Assembly (NCBI RefSeq): GCF_002585305.1
Contig: NZ_NUNF01000033.1
Span: 84,121 to 134,368, forward strand
Direction: 5' to 3'
Source: Bacillus sp. AFS037270
Lineage (GTDB): Bacteria; Bacillota; Bacilli; Bacillales_B; DSM-18226
DNA length: 50,248 bases
A program made the position numbers and the translations under genes. Below, in pieces: positions 15,951 through 24,306 of the stretch. Positions within the stretch are counted from its first letter, which is position 1; each line of letters starts with the position of its first letter. The notes below the pieces were generated by a model that worked only from the letters and a program-made list of their open reading frames with translations, was not told where the DNA came from and did not search any database.

Positions 15951-17298
15951 AGGCGTTAAATTTTTTCTTTTGGATTTGGATGAGTCTGATGGAGAGGGCA
16001 ATTCCTGCTGCGAGCAGCCCTATGGTAAGTCCAATCCAGTACCCTCTTGCTCCCAGGCTTGTGAAATTGGCCAGGAGATAGCCTGTTGGCAGGCAGATAA
16101 GCCAATAAGCGACAAGTGTCATGATAAAGGCAATATTTACGTCTTTATAGCCCCTTAATGCAGCTTGCGCGGTTGCCTGGATGGCATCCGAAATTTGGAA
16201 AAACAGGGCAAAGATTAAGAAGTTCGCCGTTAAGTTAATAACTGCTGCTTCAGTAGAATAAAGCCCGGCAACCTGATAACGAAATGCGACGACAACCAAC
16301 CCCGTCCCAATGGCAATTAGCACTGCTGTCCCAATACCTAACCAACTGTACTGTTTGGCATCCTTATATCTTCGCGCTCCTACTTCAAAACCGACAAGCA
16401 CGGTTAGCGCTGTTGAAATACTAATCGGAATCATATAAATGAATGAGACGACATTAAGAGCCGACTGATATGCTGCAATCGTCGTTACATTAAACTTACT
16501 CAATAAGATGGTTACGATGGCAAACACGGTGGTCTCGAAGAAAACGGACAGTCCCATCGGCACACCAATTTTTAAGATTTCCTTACACTGTTCCCATGAA
16601 AACTCTTTTAAATTTGAAAAGATTTGGAAAGAAGAAAAAGGGTCTTTACTTTTTACGATATATATCGTCATCCCCAGAAATATCCAATCGGTAATAGCTG
16701 TCGCATAGCCTGCCCCTGCACCGCCAAGCTCTGGGAATCCAAACTTCCCAAAGATAAGAACGTAATTCAATATTAAATTGATCGGCAATGATAACAGCAT
16801 GATGACCATAATAACACGTGTTTTTCCTAAGGCATAAATAAAGGATCTTAGTACATTAAAAAGAAAAAGTGGGAGCATTCCATAACTAAGTCCAACTAAA
16901 TAATCAAAGGCTGTATCATGTACTGTTGGTGCAAGCTCCATAAAATTTAAAATGGGATTTAACAAAAAAGTTCCAAGAAGGATGACAACGACTGTAATTA
17001 ATACTGATAGATACATCCCGTGTTTGACTACAGTAGCTACTTCATCATTCTTTTTTTCTCCAAAGCGCTGGGCAGCAATCGGCGACACAGCAAGAAAAAT
17101 CCCGCTAATTCCGGTAAAGATTGGACTCCATATCGACGTGCCAATAGCCACTCCTGCTAAATCAGAACTACTATATCTTCCTGACATGATCGTATTAAAA
17201 AATACCATTGAAAACATGCCAAGTTGGGTAATTAAAATCGGCACAAGCAAAACAAAAATTTGCTTTGTCTTTTCTTTAAGTGTAAAGGTTTGATTCAT
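15928..17298 (-). CDS. MATE family multidrug efflux transporter
   Basis: The 456-residue protein has twelve hydrophobic segments and typical MATE features: LVPILITQLGMFSMVFFNTI at the start, SGRYSSSDLAGVAIGTSIW, and the related second half beginning near residue 240 (GVPMGLSVFFETTVFAIVTI). NorM-type members export cationic drugs and dyes in exchange for Na+ or H+. Substrate here is unknown. The final codons (ALVSGTIN) are encoded by a copy of the dispersed GGTGNCTGNCACC repeat, so the native C terminus has probably been replaced or extended. It appears monocistronic. Confidence 0.88.
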   Translation of the reverse strand: MNQTFTLKEKTKQIFVLLVPILITQLGMFSMVFFNTIMSGRYSSSDLAGVAIGTSIWSPIFTGISGIFLAVSPIAAQRFGEKKNDEVATVVKHGMYLSVLITVVVILLGTFLLNPILNFMELAPTVHDTAFDYLVGLSYGMLPLFLFNVLRSFIYALGKTRVIMVIMLLSLPINLILNYVLIFGKFGFPELGGAGAGYATAITDWIFLGMTIYIVKSKDPFSSFQIFSNLKEFSWEQCKEILKIGVPMGLSVFFETTVFAIVTILLSKFNVTTIAAYQSALNVVSFIYMIPISISTALTVLVGFEVGARRYKDAKQYSWLGIGTAVLIAIGTGLVVVAFRYQVAGLYSTEAAVINLTANFLIFALFFQISDAIQATAQAALRGYKDVNIAFIMTLVAYWLICLPTGYLLANFTSLGARGYWIGLTIGLLAAGIALSIRLIQIQKKKFNALVSGTIN

Positions 17299-17418
17299 AC
17301 TATTTATGTACTCCTATAAAAAAATAAAAATCCGAAATTTCATTATACCCTACTATGGGCTAATTTTCCGCAAAAAGAATTAGTTTAGGATATAAAAAAT
17401 AGAACTTCATTCGAAGTT

Positions 17419-18228
17419 CTATTTCTTCACGATTTTGGATGGGTTATTGATTTTATATAACACCGCTGTATCCACCACAAATTCCTCCGGGGCATCTTTA
17501 CCTTTCCCCATTTTCTTAGCGGCCACTTTTCCATCGAATTCAAGTACATCCCCAGCTGCCAATTCAAACTTTTTCAATGTCTTACTATGACTGCACCAGG
17601 CTAGTCCTAATTCAATTGGATTTTCTAGAACAATTTCGACATTTTCCAAAACAACCACTTCGTCATTTTCTTCATTAAAAGGATTATAGACAAGCGCAAA
17701 CTGTTTAACTTTAGCGGTAAAATGTACTTTATCGGCAGGGAGTTCAATTTTTGGAGCTTTTTCTTTCTTTGGTTTAGGTTCCTTGGCTGGTTTCGCTGCC
17801 TTTTCCTTCTTGGGAGCTTCTACAGGTGAGACTGTTTCGGTTTGCTGTGTGGCCTCTGCTGATTTAGGCACTGTTCCTTCATCCGAATTATCCTTGTCTT
17901 CAAGGTTAATTAAACTCTCCTTGCCGAAGCTGGACGACTGCATTTCTTTTAAAAAAGCAGGATGAATACAGGTCAAATTGCCATCTTGAAATTCAATCAC
18001 AAGTGTGTTAAATTCTCCGGTATTCCCATAGGTCTCATAGCCTTTAATTGTTACAAGACGCTGATAGTTGCCTTCTTTGTACCAAAACTCCTTTTTCGCC
18101 GTTGGCAGGCCCCATTCCTTAAGCTTTTCCTTATAATGATCATCATCTCGAAATGGTTCATAATCCCCTTTGGGCGGAATATATTTAGTTAAATCGGACT
18201 GTTCTAATTGTGAACGCAGAATGGCCAT
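17419..18228 (-). CDS. Hypothetical two-domain protein with Lys/Pro-rich linker
   Basis: The 269-residue protein has an N-terminal domain of about 105 residues (beginning MAILRSQLEQSDLTKYIPPK), a low-complexity linker of Glu, Lys, Pro and Ala (VEAPKKEKAAKPAKEPKPKK) and a C-terminal beta-rich domain (about residues 165-265) with LVYNPFNEENDEVVVLENVE and FDGKVAAKKMGKGK. I do not recognise either domain. The linker suggests a flexible tether, possibly nucleic-acid binding. ATG at 18228 is ten bases after GGAGGG; the ATG further upstream overlaps that site. Confidence 0.7.
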   Translation of the reverse strand: MAILRSQLEQSDLTKYIPPKGDYEPFRDDDHYKEKLKEWGLPTAKKEFWYKEGNYQRLVTIKGYETYGNTGEFNTLVIEFQDGNLTCIHPAFLKEMQSSSFGKESLINLEDKDNSDEGTVPKSAEATQQTETVSPVEAPKKEKAAKPAKEPKPKKEKAPKIELPADKVHFTAKVKQFALVYNPFNEENDEVVVLENVEIVLENPIELGLAWCSHSKTLKKFELAAGDVLEFDGKVAAKKMGKGKDAPEEFVVDTAVLYKINNPSKIVKK

Positions 18229-18329
18229 ACTGACAATTCCCTCCATTATTTATGTATGTTCTTTGATTATAACATTTATTTTAGAAAAGAATAATTTGAC
18301 CACTCTAACACTGATCGATCAATCGGCAT

Positions 18330-18362
18330 AAAAAAAAGACTCCGCAAGAGAGTCTTTTTTCA
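18330..18362 (-). terminator. Terminator of the cold shock gene
   Basis: AAAAAAGACTC / GAGTCTTTTTT stem with a 7-base loop. It is symmetric and could also terminate from the plus strand. Confidence 0.85.
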
Positions 18363-18374
18363 TTTGGCTTAAAA

Positions 18375-18575
18375 CTATATTTTACGAACGTTAGAAGCTT
18401 GTGGTCCACGTTGACCTTGTTCAACGTCGAAAGAAACTGCTTGACCTTCGTCTAAAGATTTGAAGCCTTCGCCTTGGATTGCAGAGAAGTGAACGAATAC
18501 GTCGTCTCCAGCTTCGCGCTCGATAAATCCAAATCCTTTTTCTGCGTTAAACCATTTTACTTTACCTTGTTCCAT
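18375..18575 (-). CDS. Cold shock protein, CspA family
   Basis: This 66-residue OB-fold protein binds single-stranded RNA and DNA and acts as an RNA chaperone. It starts [20 protein letters not shown] (RNP1 motif KGFGFIE) and has DVFVHFSAI (RNP2). The Arg-Gly-Pro-Gln-Ala end is typical of CspB/CspD of Bacillus. ATG at 18575 has AGGAGG eight bases upstream; in-frame sense codons further upstream are part of the leader. A sigma-A promoter lies about 115 bases ahead, giving a long untranslated leader like those that make csp mRNAs cold-responsive. Confidence 0.95.
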   Translation of the reverse strand: MEQGKVKWFNAEKGFGFIEREAGDDVFVHFSAIQGEGFKSLDEGQAVSFDVEQGQRGPQASNVRKI

Positions 18576-18696
18576 GTGTGGTTCCTCCTGCTGTGTGCTT
18601 TGCACACAATTTGTTACTATCCTTGCTCAAATCTTCAAGACAAAAAGCAGTGTTCACTTTAACGTTCTTTCCGACTCACAAAAATAATTCTACTTA

Positions 18697-18725
18697 ACTA
18701 TAGCAGAATGATATCTATAAAGCAA
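18697..18725 (-). promoter_or_regulatory. Sigma-A promoter of the cold shock gene
   Basis: TTGCTT (18720-18725), a 17-base spacer and TATAGT (18697-18702) on the minus strand. The predicted leader is about 115 bases, typical for csp genes. Confidence 0.6.
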
Positions 18726-18909
18726 ACTCATTTGGACTTTTAATTTTATTTTGGTAGAAAAGTCGGCCATTTAAGCCAAATTTTGTAAGCGCTTTACTTT
18801 ATATTTAGTGTTTCGAATTTTTTTTAAAAACTTCTAATATTCTTCTATTAGATTGTGGTTTTTGATTGTATAATTACTATGGAATTTAAAAAGAAATCGG
18901 TGACGACAC
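18726..18909. other. Divergent intergenic region
   Basis: Part of a 334-base gap between the divergent csp and MFS genes. The csp leader fills 18576-18690. The rest is AT-rich, with a TATAAT box at 18869-18874 that may serve the MFS gene. No other gene was seen. Confidence 0.4.
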
Positions 18910-20148
18910 ATGCGCACATATAACGAAAAGATCAGTATTTACCATGGAATGGTGTCTACCATTGCTGTGAATCTTGCAAGTAATTATTTTCCTATCTTCG
19001 CTATCTCAATTCTAGGTGCCACCAATTACCAAGTGGGCTTAATCAGCTCTCTACCGCCTTTGGTCGCATTGATGATGACGATTCCGGCAGCTATTTTACT
19101 AAACCGGTTGGAACTGCAAAAGAAAACGGTCGCCATGTCTGTTCTCTGGGCGAGAATGATGTTTTTACTGTTGGCAGGCGTCGTTTTCATTCATACCTCC
19201 TATCAAGCGTGGACATTTCTGATTATCGTAGCGCTTATGAATGTTCCTGGAACGATTTCGAATATAGGCTGGCAGACGTTGATTAGTGGGATGATAAAAG
19301 AAAATCGGCGCGGGGCCTTTTTTAGTGACCGCAACCGGCTCTTGACGGTCGTGGGAATGATCACTACTTTAATTATCGGGGTGGTGATGAAAAGTCAAAC
19401 CCATCATGCCTGGGCCTATCAAATTTTGTTTGTGATTGCTTTCCTGTTTGGTTTTCTAGAAGTATTTTATTTAATGAAGCATCGGGAAGAACCACAAATA
19501 ATACAGGAGCAAAAGAAATCTTCGATGGATTGGTCGATTTTTAAGGATCGAGGCTACAAATGGTTTCTGATTACGGCACTTTGCTTTAATTTTACTTGGC
19601 AGATGGCTTGGGGGTTATTTAATATTTACAATGTTAAATATGTGCATGCCACCATCCTTTGGATTAGTATTTTTTCGGTTGCCAATCAGCTAGTCCAGAT
19701 TTTCTCGTTTCCCTTGTGGAAGAAATGGGCGGAGCAAAGGTCTAACACTTTAATGCTCGTCTGGGTAGCAGTGGGAATGGCTACAGCCCCTGTGTTAAAC
19801 ATTTTGTCGACAAATGTATTTTATATAACCTTTGTTTCGATGACCTCGGGATTTTTTGTTTCTGGTACAACGCTTTTATTGTTTAATCTATTGTTGGAGC
19901 AATCACCAGAAGAAAAGCGAACCTATTGTATAACTACCTATAATGTCCTCTTATCTTTTGTAGCTTTTATTGCTCCACAAATTGGCATTTGGTTTTTAGA
20001 ACTCTCCAACATGCGGATATCGATGGAGATCTGCACGATCTTGCGAGGTATCAGCGCCTTTGTCTTTTTCTTGATGTATGTAAAATTTATGAGAAACAAA
20101 AGATCAACCAAAATGATTTCATCCAAAAGTGCGTCCCCATCATCTTAA
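18910..20148 (+). CDS. Major facilitator superfamily transporter
   Basis: The 412-residue protein has twelve predicted membrane helices. N-terminal sequence ISIYHGMVSTIAVNLASNYF and GATNYQVGLISSLPPLVALM, together with the conserved FFSDRNRLLTVVGM loop after helix 4, place it in a Bacillus MFS group with no known substrate. The start ATG at 18910 has only a weak ribosome site (CGGTGAC). It is followed by a terminator and stands alone. It is most likely an exporter, but this rests on family only. Confidence 0.8.
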   Translation: MRTYNEKISIYHGMVSTIAVNLASNYFPIFAISILGATNYQVGLISSLPPLVALMMTIPAAILLNRLELQKKTVAMSVLWARMMFLLLAGVVFIHTSYQAWTFLIIVALMNVPGTISNIGWQTLISGMIKENRRGAFFSDRNRLLTVVGMITTLIIGVVMKSQTHHAWAYQILFVIAFLFGFLEVFYLMKHREEPQIIQEQKKSSMDWSIFKDRGYKWFLITALCFNFTWQMAWGLFNIYNVKYVHATILWISIFSVANQLVQIFSFPLWKKWAEQRSNTLMLVWVAVGMATAPVLNILSTNVFYITFVSMTSGFFVSGTTLLLFNLLLEQSPEEKRTYCITTYNVLLSFVAFIAPQIGIWFLELSNMRISMEICTILRGISAFVFFLMYVKFMRNKRSTKMISSKSASPSS

Positions 20149-20168
20149 TTTTGATGGGGCGTTTTTTT
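20132..20168 (+). terminator. Terminator after the MFS gene
   Basis: CCCCATC / GATGGGG stem with extra G-C pairs at its base, followed by GTTTTTTT. The left arm overlaps the last codons of the gene. Confidence 0.8.
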
Positions 20169-20275
20169 ACAGCGAAAATTGTGGTGAGATACCTGTAAAT
20201 TTTTAAACCTGCTAATATATTTAAAAAAGGTTCATATTTTTAGAAGGAGTTGATTTCTGAAAACGGGAGGGGCCA

Positions 20276-21004
20276 ATGATTAAAATCAATCATCAGGTTG
20301 TTGAGCCGGGAGACCTAAAGGGAATTACCAAACCAGGTGAAAGAAATATTATTAAACTTATGGCGGGTTATCATTCGACGTTTGGATATGAATCAGTAAA
20401 TCAGCTGGAATTTGAACTCTTGTTTCGTACCAACACAATGAAAGCAGCTCAAGAACTTAACAAGAGCGGGGCAAAGTTTACGACATTCACGTATGCTTTT
20501 TGTAATAAGACGTACTGGGATCGGCTATCGAACGGTGGATTTTTGCTGAAGCCATCGGTAAGCCCATCTGTTGCGATCCTGGACATCCTGAAAAACGGGA
20601 AACTTTATGCGTTTGAATGTTCCACTGCCATTGCGATCGTTTTATATATTGCCACTCTTTATTCCATTGGACGTCAGAGGTTTGATGTGTTATTTGCCCG
20701 GATTTACTTAATGGGCTGGCAATTCGATGAGGATCTGCCGGTTTATAATATGTATTCGGATGATTTCCTGCCTGGCGATATCTTACATTTTAACAATCCT
20801 GATTTTGACCCGAAACAGCCACATTGGCGCGCCGAAAATGTTGTCTATTTTGGCGATGACAAGTATTACGGTCATGGCGTTGGCATCCAGCCAGCCAGTA
20901 CGATCATCAACTTCCTAAACAAAAAAAGAATGCCGAATCCAAAGAATTCAGCTTACCTCATGAACATGATTACACGCCCCTACTATCTATCATTGTCAAA
21001 CTGA
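20276..21004 (+). CDS. tgl: Spore coat protein-glutamine gamma-glutamyltransferase
   Basis: Tgl cross-links spore coat proteins through glutamyl-lysine bonds during the last stages of sporulation. The 242-residue length matches the Bacillus subtilis enzyme (about 245). The catalytic cysteine lies in KLYAFECSTAIAI (Cys115). Other family stretches are FKTNTMKAA-like (FRTNTMKAAQEL), WDRLSNGGFLLK and GHGVGI. ATG at 20276 follows GGGAGGGG. Its presence is good evidence for a spore-former. It is expected to be made in the mother cell; CATATTTTTA upstream loosely resembles a sigma-K -10 box but no proper -35 was found. Confidence 0.94.
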   Translation: MIKINHQVVEPGDLKGITKPGERNIIKLMAGYHSTFGYESVNQLEFELLFRTNTMKAAQELNKSGAKFTTFTYAFCNKTYWDRLSNGGFLLKPSVSPSVAILDILKNGKLYAFECSTAIAIVLYIATLYSIGRQRFDVLFARIYLMGWQFDEDLPVYNMYSDDFLPGDILHFNNPDFDPKQPHWRAENVVYFGDDKYYGHGVGIQPASTIINFLNKKRMPNPKNSAYLMNMITRPYYLSLSN

Positions 21005-21026
21005 TGAATGTAGAAATAGTGAAATT

Positions 21027-21083
21027 GGTGACAGGCACCGCTCGTGGGCAATGTCCACGGGCGGTGCCTGTCACCTTTTTTTA
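21027..21083 (+). terminator. Strong terminator built from two dispersed-repeat copies
   Basis: GGTGACAGGCACCGC (21027-21041) pairs with GCGGTGCCTGTCACC (21061-21075), continued inward by GTGG / CCAC, then TTTTTTT. Both arms are the GGTGNCTGNCACC repeat. It separates tgl from the convergent thi operon and has an A-poor left flank, so it works best on the plus strand. Confidence 0.85.
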
Positions 21084-21096
21084 CTCTATTTATATA

Positions 21097-22104
21097 CTAA
21101 AAGTTAATAAATGCGTCTTCTGCTTTTACGTTGTTCTTAATTACTTTGTTTTCTTTTAACCACTCTGCAACTTGTTCCCATGTTAGTGGGTCTTGGTAGC
21201 CGAATGATTTGTCTTTTGCGTCCATGAGCGGCAAGAGGATTTGTAAGCTCTTTGTCTCAATGTCCTTCTCTAATGGAGATGATTTGTCTTCATGCTTTAA
21301 TAAAACGGTCAAGCCTGCTTCTGGGTGATCCTGAACATATTTTTGTCCTTTCCCAATCGCAGTCATAAACTTCTTAAATACTTCCGGCTTTGCTTTTAGT
21401 TCCTTTTCACTTCCGACCAATACTAATTCATAGTAATCTGGTACCCCGTAGTCAGCAGGATTTAAAGTGCGCATTGGATGACCTTCCTTGTCAAGCAATA
21501 ACTTCTCGTGATTAATATAACCGCCAATTAGAGCGTTTGTTTTCTTCGTTGCCATCGCCGGGATTAAGTCCCAGCCAACGTCAACCATTTTAATCTTAGA
21601 AGCATCTCCACCGTCAGACTTAACCATGGATTGGACGATTGCTTCATCCAAAGGAATCGATGGATAGCCGATTGTTTTACCTGCTAAGTCCTTAGGTGAT
21701 TTGATTGAACTATCTGCTGGCACCATTAATTGATTAAGCGGATGACGGACAATCGCTCCAAACGATTGAACAGGGATATCTTCCCCGCGTGCCACCAATA
21801 CCTGCGGCTGATAGCTGAGCGCCATATCGATTTGATCGGCAGCGACAAGTTTTAACGGATCATTTGTATCGGCAGGCATTTGAATCTCTACATCCAAGCC
21901 TTGCTCTTTAAAGTAGCCCTTATCCTGTGCTGTATAAAGGAAAGAGTGTACGGCGTTTGGATACCAGTCTAACATTAAGGTCACTTTCTCAAGCTTCTTG
22001 TCCCCACTTGTTGTGTTCTTTTCTGTTGCCTTTTCGTCGTTTTTCCCGCATGCACTTAATATTAGCAGCAAAAGGCTAAACAGGATTAAAGCAGTTTTCT
22101 TCAT
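21097..22104 (-). CDS. thiY: Thiamine pyrimidine ABC transporter, substrate-binding lipoprotein
   Basis: The 335-residue protein has a lipoprotein signal peptide with LSAC (Cys19) and an NMT1/THI5-like binding domain starting LMLDWYPNAVHSFLYTAQDK. In Bacillus halodurans ThiY binds N-formyl-4-amino-5-aminomethyl-2-methylpyrimidine, a breakdown product of thiamine. The same transporter neighbours (thiX, thiZ) and the matching enzymes (ylmB, tenA) are present here. It is the last gene of the TPP-riboswitch operon, 18 bases after thiX. Confidence 0.9.
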   Translation of the reverse strand: MKKTALILFSLLLLILSACGKNDEKATEKNTTSGDKKLEKVTLMLDWYPNAVHSFLYTAQDKGYFKEQGLDVEIQMPADTNDPLKLVAADQIDMALSYQPQVLVARGEDIPVQSFGAIVRHPLNQLMVPADSSIKSPKDLAGKTIGYPSIPLDEAIVQSMVKSDGGDASKIKMVDVGWDLIPAMATKKTNALIGGYINHEKLLLDKEGHPMRTLNPADYGVPDYYELVLVGSEKELKAKPEVFKKFMTAIGKGQKYVQDHPEAGLTVLLKHEDKSSPLEKDIETKSLQILLPLMDAKDKSFGYQDPLTWEQVAEWLKENKVIKNNVKAEDAFINF

Positions 22105-22122
22105 TGATTTCTACTTCCCCTC

Positions 22123-22896
22123 TTAGATGTGGTATTTATTTTTCAATAATTGTTTTTCGATGAAACTAATCAATAAAAACAGAATAATTCCAAGTAACGA
22201 TAATAAAAATATCGCGGCAAACACGGCATCTGCCTTTAAGCTCCCCGACATCCGGCGGCTAAAGTAGCCCAGACCTTCACTGGCTCCAAGCCATTCCCCT
22301 ATCGTCGCCCCGACAACACAATAGACAACCGACATTTTCAAACCTGACAAAAACGCTGGCAGGGCCATTGGCACCTGTATTTTCTTAAAAATCATCCAGC
22401 GGTTTGCCCCCATTGTTAACAATAATTCACGATATTCCTGACCACCCGACTTCAACCCATCATAAGTACTAACGACAATCGGAAAGAACGCCGTTAAAAT
22501 CGTGACGGCAATTTTGCTCCAAATCGAATAGCCAAACCACATAATAAATATTGGCGAAATCGCGATCAGCGGAATCGTTTGTGAAATCACTAGAAACGGA
22601 TAAAGTACTTTCTCTAATGGACGCGAAAAGTGCATGCCTACTCCGAGTAGGGTTCCGGCAGTAACGGAAATCGCAAACCCAATCAGCACCTCATTCAGAG
22701 TGGCTGGCAAATGCTCCTCAAACAAAAGCTCACGGTTGTCTATTAATGAGCTCCAGATAGCTGAAGGTGACGGCAAGATAAAGGCTGGAATGATTCCCCG
22801 CTCTACAACCATTTCCCATACGCTGACCAGAAGAATGACGACGATAATAAATAAACCGTAATCACTCGTCCATTTTTTTAATCTAGTTGTTTTCAT
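22123..22896 (-). CDS. thiX: Thiamine pyrimidine ABC transporter, permease
   Basis: This 257-residue inner-membrane protein has six hydrophobic segments and the BPD permease EAA loop (YRELLLTMGANRWMIFKKIQ followed by P). It forms the channel for the ThiY-bound formylaminopyrimidine, driven by ThiZ. Its ATG overlaps the end of thiZ by 14 bases, which points to translational coupling. Members of this family also serve taurine or nitrate uptake; the operon context decides for the thiamine pyrimidine. Confidence 0.9.
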   Translation of the reverse strand: MKTTRLKKWTSDYGLFIIVVILLVSVWEMVVERGIIPAFILPSPSAIWSSLIDNRELLFEEHLPATLNEVLIGFAISVTAGTLLGVGMHFSRPLEKVLYPFLVISQTIPLIAISPIFIMWFGYSIWSKIAVTILTAFFPIVVSTYDGLKSGGQEYRELLLTMGANRWMIFKKIQVPMALPAFLSGLKMSVVYCVVGATIGEWLGASEGLGYFSRRMSGSLKADAVFAAIFLLSLLGIILFLLISFIEKQLLKNKYHI

Positions 22897-23623
22897 GTTG
22901 AATCAGCCACTCCAGTTCTTTTCTCATCCTGATAAAATCAGCTTCATAGATTAGTTCTGAACTTCTCGGTCTCGGCAGGTTAACCTTCCATTCTTCTATT
23001 CCATCCACTTTTAGCACATAAATCCTGTCGCTTAGCAGTAAGGCTTCCTCTAGATCATGGGTGATAAACAGTACTGTCTTTTGTAAATCGCCCCACAATC
23101 CCAATAACCAGCTATGCATATTACGTTTCGTCATCGAATCCAGTGCACCAAACGGTTCATCTAACAATAATAGGTCTTTCCCAGTCATAAGAGTTCGTAA
23201 AAAAGCGACCCGCTGCCGCATTCCTCCTGACAGTTCTTTGGGATAAGCATTTTCATAATCGGCAAGTCCAAAGCGAGCCAGCCACTCCCGCACTTCTGGT
23301 AATTTCGCTTTCTTATTTTCCTTCGACACCTCGAGCGGAAGTAGAACATTGTCTAAAACGGTTCTCCAGGGTAAAAGCAAGTCCTTTTGCGGCATATAGC
23401 CCACACTTCCTAGTCTCTTTCCGGCACCCTGCTCACCATTAATCAGAATTTCTCCTTGTTGAGGTTCGAGTAACCCGGTTACCAACTTAAAGAGAGTGCT
23501 TTTACCAGAACCACTCGCCCCGATAACGGAAACAAATTCCCCAGCTTTTACGTCGAGTGAAATTTTTTCAAAAATCGGTTTTTCGGCACCAAAGGTATAA
23601 GATAGTTCGTTGATCTGTAGCAT
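22883..23623 (-). CDS. thiZ: Thiamine pyrimidine ABC transporter, ATP-binding protein
   Basis: The 246-residue ATPase has Walker A GASGSGKST at 35-43, the ABC signature LSGGMRQR and Walker B LLLLDEPFG. It powers the ThiX/ThiY importer. I chose ATG at 23623 (MLQINELSYTFG), where homologues begin, although no good ribosome site is near. AGGGGGG lies further upstream, inside tenA, and could serve an in-frame CTG. The start lies eight bases after the tenA stop, so translation is probably coupled to tenA. Confidence 0.9.
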   Translation of the reverse strand: MLQINELSYTFGAEKPIFEKISLDVKAGEFVSVIGASGSGKSTLFKLVTGLLEPQQGEILINGEQGAGKRLGSVGYMPQKDLLLPWRTVLDNVLLPLEVSKENKKAKLPEVREWLARFGLADYENAYPKELSGGMRQRVAFLRTLMTGKDLLLLDEPFGALDSMTKRNMHSWLLGLWGDLQKTVLFITHDLEEALLLSDRIYVLKVDGIEEWKVNLPRPRSSELIYEADFIRMRKELEWLIQHENN

Positions 23624-23630
23624 TGATGAA

Positions 23631-24302
23631 TTAGACAGGCCACTCGCCCCCCTGATAGACCATATCCCAGAACATATATTCAAAACGGGATGTCGTCAGG
23701 AAGTGTTCTTCTAGGATGGTTAATTCCCATTCTGGCTTTCCTTCAGTCAATTGATTCAATAAATCGATCAGCCACTGGGCTAGGGCACCAAATTCATCAG
23801 AAGAGTACATTTTCACCCACTCACCATAAAGATAGTGGTTGCTAGCACCTTGATATTCTTTTGCTAGCATCTTGCCAATCTCCCAATAGCTCCACATACA
23901 AGGCAATAATGCCGAAATCAATTCTTCTAATGAACCATTTTGTGCGACATTTAACATGTAACGGGTATAGGCTAAATTCATCGGAGTTGGTTTTGTCTCT
24001 TCAAGCTGTTCATTCGTTATCCCAAATTTCTCCGCATATTGGCGATGCAAATCCATTTCTCCATGCAATGTCTCATGAAGTAGCTTGGCAAAGGCTGCCA
24101 TTGTTTCAATGTCTCTTGCTTTCACAGTACCAAAAGCAAACAGCTTCGAATAATCGATTAAAAACACGTAATCTTGTTTCATGTAGCGAATAAATGATTC
24201 AACCGGAAGGTCCCCCTTCCCCATCCCGACAACGAATGGATGCTGATGGGTTTTCTCCCAAATATCACTTACTTTTTGAAAAAGTCGCTCAGAAAATGTC
24301 AT
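23631..24302 (-). CDS. tenA: Aminopyrimidine aminohydrolase (thiaminase II)
   Basis: TenA hydrolyses 4-amino-5-aminomethyl-2-methylpyrimidine to HMP, which ThiD then phosphorylates. All key residues are visible in its 223 residues: Asp44 (MKQDYVFLIDYSKLFA), the nucleophile Cys135 (LLPCMWSYWEIG) and Glu208 (TSRFEYMFWDM). It sits directly after ylmB, which makes its substrate, and directly before the transporter genes, the arrangement described for base-degraded thiamine salvage in Bacillus halodurans. Confidence 0.95.
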   Translation of the reverse strand: MTFSERLFQKVSDIWEKTHQHPFVVGMGKGDLPVESFIRYMKQDYVFLIDYSKLFAFGTVKARDIETMAAFAKLLHETLHGEMDLHRQYAEKFGITNEQLEETKPTPMNLAYTRYMLNVAQNGSLEELISALLPCMWSYWEIGKMLAKEYQGASNHYLYGEWVKMYSSDEFGALAQWLIDLLNQLTEGKPEWELTILEEHFLTTSRFEYMFWDMVYQGGEWPV

Positions 24303-24306
24303 GCTG

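Noticed and set aside
20240..20251. Sigma-K-like -10 box (CATATTTTTA) before tgl
   Set aside because: tgl is expected to be sporulation-controlled, but the -10 match is imperfect and no AC-type -35 lies at the right distance.
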